Notes: generated by a model from the sequence alone, not told the origin. 5,630 nt of DNA from Ruminococcaceae bacterium UBA1691 (GCA_002320555.1 DCJV01000093.1:1963-7592), one strand, 5' to 3'. Numbered from the stretch's first letter, positions 1-5,079 are shown. Made by a program: numbers and translations.

Positions 1-465
1 GAGAGCCGCATGGCCGTGCCGCCAGCCAAAGGAATGCATGGAGCGCGTCAGGATGATGTCGCCGTCACGCAGGGGCGCGAGGGAAAAGCCGTAAATCCGG
101 CTGCCGGTTTCATCCGTCAGGCTTTCCTGATAAGCGGTCAGGGAAATTTGTTTGCATGTAATATGGGGTTCACGGAAGAAATCCTCCTGAGCTTGAAGGA
201 TTTTTTCCCTCCCGTCCGGTAGAAGCAGCAGGTCCTGTACGGCTGGTTTCCCGAGCCCGGTCTGCCGGTAGAGGCTGTCAAAATCTTCGTCGGACAGCGC
301 TCCCTTTGCTAGAACCGGGCTTAAATCCGCTTTGGCATAAGTTGGGGAAACGTGGTCACGCGGCTCTGCGGCGGCATTGAGCAGAAAGGTGAGCAGGAAA
401 AAGAGCGCGACGCAGCCGAGCGGGATCAGCGTCCATTTTAAGATGCGTCCGATTGTTTTTCTCAT
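1..465 (-). CDS. Membrane-anchored YiiX/YebB-like (permuted NlpC/P60) hydrolase, N-terminal part
   Basis: The gene runs off the left edge; 155 codons from the ATG at 463-465 are visible with no stop. A start here is supported by GGAG (minus sense, plus positions 474-477) eight bases upstream. Residues 1-10 are basic (MRKTIGRILK), followed by a hydrophobic stretch at about 11-30, which reads as a membrane anchor or uncleaved signal. A charged extracytoplasmic region follows. At residues 135-155 the motifs GDIILTRS and WRHGHAAL resemble the entry to YiiX/YebB-like, circularly permuted NlpC/P60 domains, in which the catalytic His (here probably H152) precedes the Cys. That Cys would lie outside the window, so activity cannot be judged. 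The family generally cleaves amide or thioester-like bonds, often at the cell surface; the substrate is unknown. The gene is divergent from the SulP permease. Coding is supported, but the family call rests on a short motif. Confidence 0.72.
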   Translation of the reverse strand, partial: MRKTIGRILKWTLIPLGCVALFFLLTFLLNAAAEPRDHVSPTYAKADLSPVLAKGALSDEDFDSLYRQTGLGKPAVQDLLLLPDGREKILQAQEDFFREPHITCKQISLTAYQESLTDETGSRIYGFSLAPLRDGDIILTRSMHSFGWRHGHAAL

Positions 466-497
466 GTTCCGCACTCCAAATCAAAAATCCGGCCCCT

Positions 498-526
498 ATT
501 ATAACACATCCGCGGTGGATAGAAAA
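498..526 (-). promoter_or_regulatory. Promoter of the leftward YiiX-like gene
   Basis: On the minus strand a perfect TATAAT lies at plus positions 498-503. Seventeen bases upstream is only a weak -35 (TTTTCT, 521-526). The predicted transcript would start near 491, leaving a leader of about 26 bases before the ATG at 465. The -10 is convincing and the -35 is not. Confidence 0.5.
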
Positions 527-536
527 CGCTTTTTTC

Positions 537-565
537 TTGCATCTGGCCGGGTAGTTCGGTATAAT
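537..565 (+). promoter_or_regulatory. Promoter of the SulP permease gene
   Basis: A -10 TATAAT at 560-565 is preceded, after exactly 17 bases, by TTGCAT at 537-542 (only the TTG half matches consensus). Transcription would start near 572, about 33 bases before the chosen ATG. It sits back to back with the leftward promoter at 498-526, so the two polymerase sites nearly touch and could influence each other. Confidence 0.65.
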
Positions 566-604
566 CGAAGACAGATTTGAATTTTTAGGATTGTGAGAGC
601 AACT

Positions 605-1819
605 ATGAAACAGGAATTTATGAATTATAATGGAAAGCGTCTGAGGAATGATCTCGCGTCGGGTGCAATCACGGCGATGTCCATCTTGCCCTTCGCTCTG
701 GCCTTTGGCGCGCTCGCAGGGCTTGGAATGCCGGCGGGAATCATCGCCGCCATAGCAGCGGGCTTGCTGGCCGTGCTTGTCCCAGGGCGTGTGCTATTTT
801 TTGCGGGACCAACCTGTATTATATTCTTGGTCTTCTCCGTCTGTGCGGGACGTTACGGTATGCCGGTTGCGTTGACCGCTTCCCTTTTCGCAGGCGTGCT
901 TGTATTCATCGCGCTGCTGTGCAGGGTGGACAGACTGCTGCATCATATCCCGGCGCCGGTTGCCGGCGGGTTTACCATTGGCGCAGCGTTGGTCATGACA
1001 ATTTTGCAGACAAACAATTATTTCGGCATCAATGCCGTCGGCGTCAGCGCGGTAGACATGCTGCTCTCCTACCGGAGCTTCGGCTTCCACGCCAATTGGC
1101 GGACCGTGCTTTATGGCACGATCGTGCTGGTGCTGATGATTACGTATCCGCGCAAATTCAAAAAGCTCCATAAAATCGTCCCGGCTCAGTTTGTGAGCCT
1201 CGTCATCGCACTGGGGCTGCACCTTTGCCTGGTGCCGTCGGCTGCCGATTCCCCGATTCTGGAGGCCGGCCCCTTTGCGCACACGCTGTCTGGATCAGGG
1301 GGGCTCCTCTTTGGCGGTTTCGCCGTAACGCCGGTGGTCGGGCTGATCCTTTCCTCCATCGCGATCGCACTCTCGATCCTCGTTTGCAGTGGTATGCCCC
1401 AGCAGAAGCAGGAGAGACAGACTGGCAAGGCACTTTTGCTGGGCGCAGGCAATATCGTTCTGCCGCTCTTCGGCGGCATGCCGGTTGGCGCCGTGCAAGA
1501 AACGGATGAGAAGGGCACACGTGTTGCACCGCTTTTCTCCAGTGCGCTGATGCTGATTGCCATATCGCTGCTCGGCAGTGTGTTTGAGCGGATTCCGCTG
1601 TCCGTTCTGGCGGTGATTCTGATCGTGACGATGTGGGAGAAGCTCGATTTCAAGGCGCTGAAAATGGTGTTCGGCAGCAAAAAGCCTGCCCAGATCCTCT
1701 TGTTTTTCCTGTGCGCCGCGGCAACGGTTTTTATTGAACTGCCCTATGTGATGCTCCTGCTTGGAGTGGTTACGGCCTGCGAAGCGCTGAGAGCGCGGTT
1801 GCAGAAGAAAAAGGCGTAA
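605..1819 (+). CDS. SulP family permease lacking a STAS domain
   Basis: A 404-residue, strongly hydrophobic protein with a SulP/SLC26 transporter core, expected in the cytoplasmic membrane as an anion (sulfate, bicarbonate or carboxylate) transporter. Visible hallmarks are the N-terminal RNDLASGAITAMSILPFALA segment (14-33), AGPT at 67-70, the GGFTIGAALV segment (121-130), FGGMPVGA (289-296) in the place of the family's GGMPxTG motif, and the terminal helix pair after KLDFKALKMVF (346-356). SulP proteins usually run to about 550 residues with a cytoplasmic STAS domain; this one stops right after the last helix with KKKA, so STAS is absent. The start is uncertain: GTG at 593 has AGGA only 2 bases away, ATG at 605 has a weak GAGAG 5 bases upstream, and ATG at 620 has AGGA 4 bases upstream. 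I chose 605 for codon type and spacing. It appears monocistronic, with its own promoter and a terminator downstream. Substrate cannot be assigned. Confidence 0.85.
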   Translation: MKQEFMNYNGKRLRNDLASGAITAMSILPFALAFGALAGLGMPAGIIAAIAAGLLAVLVPGRVLFFAGPTCIIFLVFSVCAGRYGMPVALTASLFAGVLVFIALLCRVDRLLHHIPAPVAGGFTIGAALVMTILQTNNYFGINAVGVSAVDMLLSYRSFGFHANWRTVLYGTIVLVLMITYPRKFKKLHKIVPAQFVSLVIALGLHLCLVPSAADSPILEAGPFAHTLSGSGGLLFGGFAVTPVVGLILSSIAIALSILVCSGMPQQKQERQTGKALLLGAGNIVLPLFGGMPVGAVQETDEKGTRVAPLFSSALMLIAISLLGSVFERIPLSVLAVILIVTMWEKLDFKALKMVFGSKKPAQILLFFLCAAATVFIELPYVMLLLGVVTACEALRARLQKKKA

Positions 1820-1880
1820 AAGAGTGAATACCTGAGAAAACGGTGGTTTGCTTCCACAAAATGTGCAAAGCTTTTGTTCC

Positions 1881-1920
1881 ACGGCGGCCTTCTTTCGGAA
1901 AGCCGCTGTTTGCTTTCTTC
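1881..1920 (+). terminator. Intrinsic terminator of the SulP gene
   Basis: The arms 1881-1888 (ACGGCGGC) and 1902-1909 (GCCGCTGT) pair over 8 positions including one G-U. After a C-A mismatch, TTC (1890-1892) pairs with GAA (1898-1900) around the loop TTTCG. A T-rich but interrupted tract follows (1909-1919). It lies about 60 bases after the SulP stop. The T tract is imperfect, so some readthrough into coaX is possible. A smaller GTGG/CCAC hairpin lies just upstream, around 1843-1857. Confidence 0.6.
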
Positions 1921-1938
1921 AATCCAATCGTGTATAAT
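1910..1938 (+). promoter_or_regulatory. Promoter of coaX
   Basis: A perfect TATAAT at 1933-1938 with TTGCTT at 1910-1915, spacer 17. Start of transcription is expected near 1945, giving a leader of about 77 bases. The -35 lies inside the T-rich tail of the SulP terminator, so the two elements share bases. Confidence 0.65.
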
Positions 1939-1970
1939 AGACAAAAAGATCATTTTTTCTGCCTGAGGCG

Positions 1971-1994
1971 TAAATTGCAGCAGGCTGCAATTTA
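1971..1994 (+). promoter_or_regulatory. Perfect inverted repeat in the coaX leader, candidate operator or RNA hairpin
   Basis: TAAATTGCAGC (1971-1981) and its exact reverse complement GCTGCAATTTA (1984-1994) are separated by only AG. In RNA it would fold as a 10-bp stem with a CAGG loop. A short dyad GCCT-G-AGGC (1961-1969) lies directly before it. It sits about 26 bases after the predicted transcription start and ends 10 bases before the ribosome binding site, without a following T run, so it is not a terminator. A repressor operator acting as a roadblock, or a stability hairpin, would fit. The protein that might bind it is unknown. Confidence 0.6.
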
Positions 1995-2004
1995 CCTTGC
2001 ATGG

Positions 2005-2010
2005 AAAGGA
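2005..2010 (+). promoter_or_regulatory. Ribosome binding site that decides the coaX start
   Basis: AAAGGA lies 11 bases before the ATG at 2022. The upstream in-frame ATG at 2001 overlaps this site and has no Shine-Dalgarno sequence of its own, because the preceding bases are the inverted repeat. The later start also gives the family-typical N-terminus. Confidence 0.6.
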
Positions 2011-2021
2011 CGGTAACCCAA

Positions 2022-2816
2022 ATGGTTTTGACAGTCGATATCGGCAACAGCAATATCACGATGGGTGTATACCGGGAGGATTGCCTGCTATTTGTTGCCC
2101 GCCTGGCGACCGACCGCTCCCGGACCGGAGATCAGTATGCGGTGGAGCTCAAATCCATTTTTGCCCTCTATCATGTCGTACCCAAGGATTTTGAAGGCGC
2201 GATCATCAGCTCGGTCGTGCCGGAGCTGACCGCGGCGGTTAAAAAGGCGACGCAGATGGTCACAGGCCATGTGCCTCTGCTGATCGGGCCGGGCCTGAAA
2301 ACCGGGCTCAACATCCGCACGGACACGCCCGGTATCCTTGGCGCGGATCTGGTGGTGGGCGCGGTGGCGGCAATCCACACTTACGAGTTGCCGTGCCTTG
2401 TGATGGATTTGGGCACGGCAACAAAAATCAGCGTCCTTGATGAGCAAGGCACCTATCTTGGCTGCACGATTTCTGCGGGCGTTGGCATTTCACTGGATGC
2501 GCTTGCTACTAGAACTTCACAGCTGCCGCATATCAGCATCGAAGCGCCGCACCATGTGATCGGCACGAATTCTCCCGACTGCATGCAGTCCGGGACGGTC
2601 TTCGGTACCGCCGCTATGCTCGACGGCCTGTGTGACCGCATCGAGGAGGAACTCGGACGGCCGGTCAAAACGATTGTAGCGACCGGAGGGCTGGCAAAAG
2701 AGATCGTCTCAAACTGTAAAAGGAAAATCCTTTACAGCGAGAATTTGTTGCTGGAGGGCCTGAAGCTTGTTTATGAGAAGAACACGTCGAAAAGCGGCCG
2801 TTTGTCGCAGCATTGA
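2022..2816 (+). CDS. coaX: Type III pantothenate kinase
   Basis: A cytoplasmic enzyme that phosphorylates pantothenate to 4'-phosphopantothenate with ATP, the first step of coenzyme A synthesis. Type III enzymes are acetate/hexokinase-fold proteins, insensitive to CoA feedback and often dependent on a monovalent cation. The 264-residue length is normal. Visible motifs are the phosphate-binding DIGNSN at 6-11, the GADL motif at 107-110 with D109 as the expected catalytic base, DLGTAT at 129-134, SAGVGISLDAL at 151-161, QLPHISIE at 167-174, the MQSGTVFGTAAMLDG segment at 188-202, and VATGGLA at 219-225. The start at 2022 (MVLTVDIGNSN) matches the family; an ATG at 2001 would add seven residues without ribosome binding support. 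Relative to the common GADR and TATT consensus it has L at 110 and K at 135, which I believe recurs in clostridial members. The next gene encodes a likely pantothenate transporter subunit. No terminator follows the stop, so readthrough into that gene is possible. Confidence 0.95.
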   Translation: MVLTVDIGNSNITMGVYREDCLLFVARLATDRSRTGDQYAVELKSIFALYHVVPKDFEGAIISSVVPELTAAVKKATQMVTGHVPLLIGPGLKTGLNIRTDTPGILGADLVVGAVAAIHTYELPCLVMDLGTATKISVLDEQGTYLGCTISAGVGISLDALATRTSQLPHISIEAPHHVIGTNSPDCMQSGTVFGTAAMLDGLCDRIEEELGRPVKTIVATGGLAKEIVSNCKRKILYSENLLLEGLKLVYEKNTSKSGRLSQH

Positions 2817-2834
2817 TTTGCTGAAAATTTCCAC

Positions 2835-2863
2835 TTGACAAAAATCGATTGTAATGGTAAAAT
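2835..2863 (+). promoter_or_regulatory. Strong promoter of panT
   Basis: A perfect TTGACA at 2835-2840, a 17-base spacer and TAAAAT at 2858-2863, with an extended -10 TGG at 2855-2857. It is one of the two best promoters in the window. The transcript should begin near 2870, leaving a leader of about 99 bases before the TTG start. Confidence 0.85.
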
Positions 2864-2881
2864 ACTTTACATACCGATTGT
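2846..2881 (+). repeat. Operator-like repeats overlapping the panT promoter
   Basis: CGATTGT occurs twice, at 2846-2852 in the promoter spacer and at 2875-2881 just after the expected start site, 29 bases apart or nearly three helical turns. Between them an inverted repeat GTAAA (2857-2861) / TTTAC (2866-2870) covers the -10. This is where a repressor site would sit. No known operator consensus was recognised, and the short repeats could be chance. Confidence 0.4.
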
Positions 2882-2924
2882 TCTGGTGGCAGATCACATA
2901 CCCTATTTTTCCGCCAAATTTTGC

Positions 2925-2950
2925 GCTGCATCTTCATATGGGAGAGCAGC
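2925..2950 (+). other. Leader hairpin before the panT ribosome binding site
   Basis: GCTGC (2925-2929) pairs with GCAGC (2946-2950). Beyond a bulged A, TCTTC (2931-2935) pairs with GGAGA (2941-2945) including one G-U, around the loop ATATG. The stem ends three bases before AAGGAGG. A weaker stem, TGGTGG (2884-2889) with CCGCCA (2911-2916), lies upstream. This may be a structured regulatory leader or simply chance folding. Confidence 0.35.
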
Positions 2951-2953
2951 AGC

Positions 2954-2960
2954 AAGGAGG
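2954..2960 (+). promoter_or_regulatory. Ribosome binding site that fixes the TTG start of panT
   Basis: AAGGAGG is a full Shine-Dalgarno match, with eight bases between it and TTG at 2969. The reading frame is open further upstream to 2921, but that region is the leader hairpin plus this site, so the TTG is the real start. Confidence 0.85.
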
Positions 2961-2968
2961 AATATAAA

Positions 2969-3571
2969 TTGAAAAAGAATACCCTTGCGAGGACGATGCG
3001 CCTCGCGCAGCTCGCCATGTTGATCGCTATTCAGGCGATCCTGACCTTCACTCCGTTGGGCTTTATCATGATTCCGCCGATCTCCATCACGATCATGCAT
3101 ATCCCCGTGATTATCGGCGCGGTGACGATGGGGCCGTTGTTCGGCGGGATTCTGGGTGCTTCCTTTGGCGTGATGTCAATGCTCAAGGCAACCTTTGCCG
3201 CTGCGAGCCCGGCGGATATTATCTTTTCCCCCTTTATCAGTGGAACGCCGGTGCAGTCTCTGATTCTGTGCGTCGTGCCGCGCATCCTGCTCGGTGTGAT
3301 CGCCGCATGGCTGTTTATCGGCCTGAAGAAGCTCATCAAAAACGAAACAGCTTCGATTGGCCTGAGCGCTGGAATTGCCACGCTGTGCCACAGCGCGATG
3401 GTGCTCGGCCTGATGTGGTTCCTCTTCGATTCCCTTCCGCTCAAGGAAGTATTTGCTACGATGATGTCGCTCAACTGCCTTTTGGAGATCGCGATGGCTG
3501 TCGTCGTCGGCATGGCGGTATGCAAGCCGCTGCTGGTCTATCTCCGTAAGCAAAAGCTGATCCAAAAATAG
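2969..3571 (+). CDS. panT: ECF transporter S component, probable pantothenate-specific PanT
   Basis: A 200-residue integral membrane protein with about six hydrophobic segments (roughly 12-28, 38-55, 57-73, 95-118, 128-152 and 166-190). S components bind a vitamin with high affinity and work with the shared EcfA, EcfA' and EcfT module, which is not in this window. The block LGFIMIPPISITIMHIPV (30-47) followed by IIGAVTMGPLFGGILGASFG (48-67), then FSPFISGTP (86-94) and VPRILLGV (103-110), matches the PanT-like branch, in which members show GFI-GPI-TTMHIPVIIG and a VPRILIG segment. The start is TTG at 2969, set by AAGGAGG. Direct adjacency to coaX fits pantothenate uptake followed by phosphorylation. 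The gene has its own strong promoter and two hairpins downstream. The S-component call is secure; the substrate rests on motif resemblance and neighbourhood, and another vitamin or precursor cannot be excluded. Confidence 0.82.
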   Translation: MKKNTLARTMRLAQLAMLIAIQAILTFTPLGFIMIPPISITIMHIPVIIGAVTMGPLFGGILGASFGVMSMLKATFAAASPADIIFSPFISGTPVQSLILCVVPRILLGVIAAWLFIGLKKLIKNETASIGLSAGIATLCHSAMVLGLMWFLFDSLPLKEVFATMMSLNCLLEIAMAVVVGMAVCKPLLVYLRKQKLIQK

Positions 3572-3598
3572 GGGCTAAATCGGCCACGCACCCGGTTG

Positions 3599-3620
3599 GA
3601 TATCCGAGATATCGTTTTTT
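3599..3620 (+). terminator. Weak terminator-like hairpin after panT
   Basis: GATATC (3599-3604) and GATATC (3608-3613) pair around CGA, followed by G and six Ts (3615-3620). The stem is short and AT-rich, so at best it is a partial terminator placed before the strong one at 3663-3710. Confidence 0.35.
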
Positions 3621-3662
3621 GATGGATCGGTTGGCTGGCTGGGTATTATAAATAAGGAGAAC

Positions 3663-3710
3663 ACGCGCCGTAAATTTGCATTTCTGCATTTTATGGCGCG
3701 TTTTGTTTTT
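3663..3710 (+). terminator. Strong intrinsic terminator of the coaX-panT block
   Basis: ACGCGCC (3663-3669) pairs perfectly with GGCGCGT (3695-3701). The stem continues through a G-U pair and TAAA/TTTA, and after a small bulge closes with TGCA/TGCA around the loop TTTC. TTTT-G-TTTTT follows at 3701-3710. The T tract lies only on the plus-strand side, so it serves the plus-strand genes and not the opposing C45 gene. Confidence 0.88.
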
Positions 3711-3768
3711 AATTGATATCAAAATCGTTTTAAGCGGAGCTATCAAACCAATTTGCCGGCGGGAGAAC

Positions 3769-3799
3769 GGGGAGCCCGTCCGAAAAGGACGAACTCCCC
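3769..3799 (-). other. GC-rich stem-loop at the 3' end of the C45 gene
   Basis: GGGGAG (3769-3774) pairs with CTCCCC (3794-3799) and CGTCC (3777-3781) with GGACG (3787-3791) around the loop GAAAA, with a CC/AA internal loop. The hairpin is strong and starts 19 bases past the stop of the leftward C45 gene, where a terminator belongs. However, neither strand has a T run after it. It may be a non-canonical terminator or a 3'-end stabiliser. Confidence 0.45.
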
Positions 3800-3818
3800 A
3801 CAGGCCAATCAGCTGGAT

Positions 3819-4853
3819 TCAGTGTTTCTGAAAGGGTACTTCGATACCGAAACGAAACCTGACATCTTTTTTGAATTGACACCGGCACGGATTCCCTTCT
3901 GCACGATAAATCGCTGCGTTTTTTAAGTCGTATATGACAGACCACACCGTATCTTTCCCTGTGCTTCTGTCGTATTGACATAAAAACCCGTCCTTTCCCG
4001 CTAAGAGCTCCTGTGCCGATTGGATTCCGATTTGCCCTCTCTTACGATCCAATGCGTTTTTGAGCGTTTGATATCTTGTCTCTGCCTGCCAGTTATCAAT
4101 TTCCCGGTTTGTAAACGAAGCCATCGCTTCCGAATGAAAGACATTGGTGGCGTAGACATAGGGGCGCTCTTCAGATGGCCGGATGATTTCTATTTTCTCT
4201 GCATTACACTCTACAACGGCAATCTCTCCTATGCGATCTGCTATCGTTAGCGTTTGGGCCGAGGCGATGGGGATTTCTTGAATGCAGTGAATCGCCTCGT
4301 TGGTTGTTTTGCATTTTTCCAAGATGAACCGTAATAGCATCCCTGCATTGAGCCCTGGCTGAATGGCGTGAGGATAAACTGCGGTGAGACCGACAGCAAG
4401 CCCTTGTTCATTTATGCCGTCCTCCAGTTCGAGAAATGCTGTCGTATTTCCTGTAAATCCATAGGAATCAGCGTCAATATGATAAATGACATTTAAATTA
4501 TATTTTTCTAGTTCGGTTAAAAAATCGCTGTTCCTTCCGAACAGAATCGTTTCATGATCTGCCACTGCAAAACATGAGCAATGGCAGGCGGGCGGCATGG
4601 CATACATGCTGAATAAAACAGCTTGGAGCATTTCAGCCTCACAATGCTGCCCATCCGCCAAGCCCTGGATTTCTTCTAATATTTCTGGGAAGTATTTTTG
4701 ATAAACGGGAACACAAGCCAAAGCGAACGCCTTTCGCTCTTTCTTCATTGGAAAAGGAAGGTTGTTTAAAATAAAGTGGCCGTGTTTTTCCAAAAGGGAC
4801 CCCCAATGAAAACCAATTTCGTAGTGTGTCCCTTTCAAATGTGCATGATACAT
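3819..4853 (-). CDS. C45-family (acyl-CoA:6-APA acyltransferase-like) Ntn hydrolase
   Basis: A 344-residue protein whose layout matches the C45 autoproteolytic acyltransferase/hydrolase family. These Ntn enzymes cut themselves before a cysteine, which becomes the N-terminal nucleophile and then hydrolyses or transfers an acyl group at an amide bond. The likely nucleophile is C92 in HCSCF (91-95), matching the usual C-S/T-x-F pattern. Then come the downstream GRNSDF (106-111), EDGINEQGLAVGLT (144-157) and the YATNVFHSEAM segment (234-244). Autoproteolysis would release a propeptide of about 91 residues. No signal peptide or membrane segment is visible, so it is probably cytoplasmic. The start has AAGGAG (plus 4864-4869) ten bases upstream. 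The gene faces panT and diverges from metG. Its DNA is more AT-rich than its neighbours (21 G+C of 60 at 4501-4560 against 39 of 60 at 2281-2340), which hints at transfer. The family is fairly sure; the substrate is unknown. Confidence 0.85.
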   Translation of the reverse strand: MYHAHLKGTHYEIGFHWGSLLEKHGHFILNNLPFPMKKERKAFALACVPVYQKYFPEILEEIQGLADGQHCEAEMLQAVLFSMYAMPPACHCSCFAVADHETILFGRNSDFLTELEKYNLNVIYHIDADSYGFTGNTTAFLELEDGINEQGLAVGLTAVYPHAIQPGLNAGMLLRFILEKCKTTNEAIHCIQEIPIASAQTLTIADRIGEIAVVECNAEKIEIIRPSEERPYVYATNVFHSEAMASFTNREIDNWQAETRYQTLKNALDRKRGQIGIQSAQELLAGKDGFLCQYDRSTGKDTVWSVIYDLKNAAIYRAEGNPCRCQFKKDVRFRFGIEVPFQKH

Positions 4854-4909
4854 GATTATTTCGCTCCTTCATCTGTTACAATAAAGAGCAGCCGGCAACT
4901 CTATTACAA

Positions 4910-4938
4910 AGGATAATGGAATAAAAATTTTATGTCAA
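4910..4938 (-). promoter_or_regulatory. Promoter of the C45 hydrolase gene
   Basis: On the minus strand a perfect TTGACA (plus 4933-4938) stands 17 bases from TATCCT (plus 4910-4915, four of six to consensus). The spacer contains the AT dyad ATAAAA/TTTTAT (4921-4933). The transcript would start near 4903, some 50 bases before the ATG at 4853. Confidence 0.6.
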
Positions 4939-5051
4939 TATCTGCTTTTGGATTTGGAATATCACCTCAAACTGTCCCTTAGAATGTATACTGATGAAAG
5001 TGAGGGGAGGTTAACGCGGCATATTGTGGAAAGGAAGTGGTTCTTGCCGCC

Positions 5052-5079
5052 TTGAAAAGCACGAAATAGATGGTATAAT
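5052..5079 (+). promoter_or_regulatory. Promoter of metG
   Basis: TTGAAA (5052-5057, five of six), a 16-base spacer and a perfect TATAAT (5074-5079) with an extended TGG at 5071-5073. The leader to the ATG at 5140 is only about 54 bases. It holds one weak stem, ATGCGT (5094-5099) with GCGCAT (5108-5113), which is too little for a T-box riboswitch. The rest of the gap, 4939-5051, shows no gene that I can support. Confidence 0.78.

Noticed and set aside
10..580. Plus-strand open frames at 10-222 and 377-580
   Set aside because: They lie antisense to the YiiX-like gene and its promoter region; composition and motifs support the minus-strand frame only.
794..1882. Several long minus-strand open frames opposite the SulP gene
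   Set aside because: They are rich in Arg, His, Gln and Cys with no recognisable motif, as expected for antisense of a GC-rich membrane protein gene; the plus frame has clear family motifs.
3031..3565. Minus-strand open frames opposite panT
   Set aside because: No ribosome binding site or family resemblance, and the plus strand carries a convincing S component with promoter and Shine-Dalgarno sequence.
3671..3693. Resemblance of the panT terminator core (TAAATTTGCA / TGCATTTTA) to the coaX leader palindrome
   Set aside because: The similarity is limited to AT-rich arms around TGCA, the second copy is fully explained as part of a terminator stem, and the loops differ. It was not treated as a shared operator.
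3572..3818. Searched for a tRNA, small gene or insertion-sequence end between panT and the C45 gene
   Set aside because: Only hairpins and terminators were found; no cloverleaf, no conserved short protein and no terminal inverted repeats.
4964..5009. CCTCA/TGAGG pairing and a TATACT box at 4987-4992 upstream of metG
   Set aside because: The stem is five pairs with a long loop, and there is no -35 at a workable distance; the promoter at 5052-5079 is far better.
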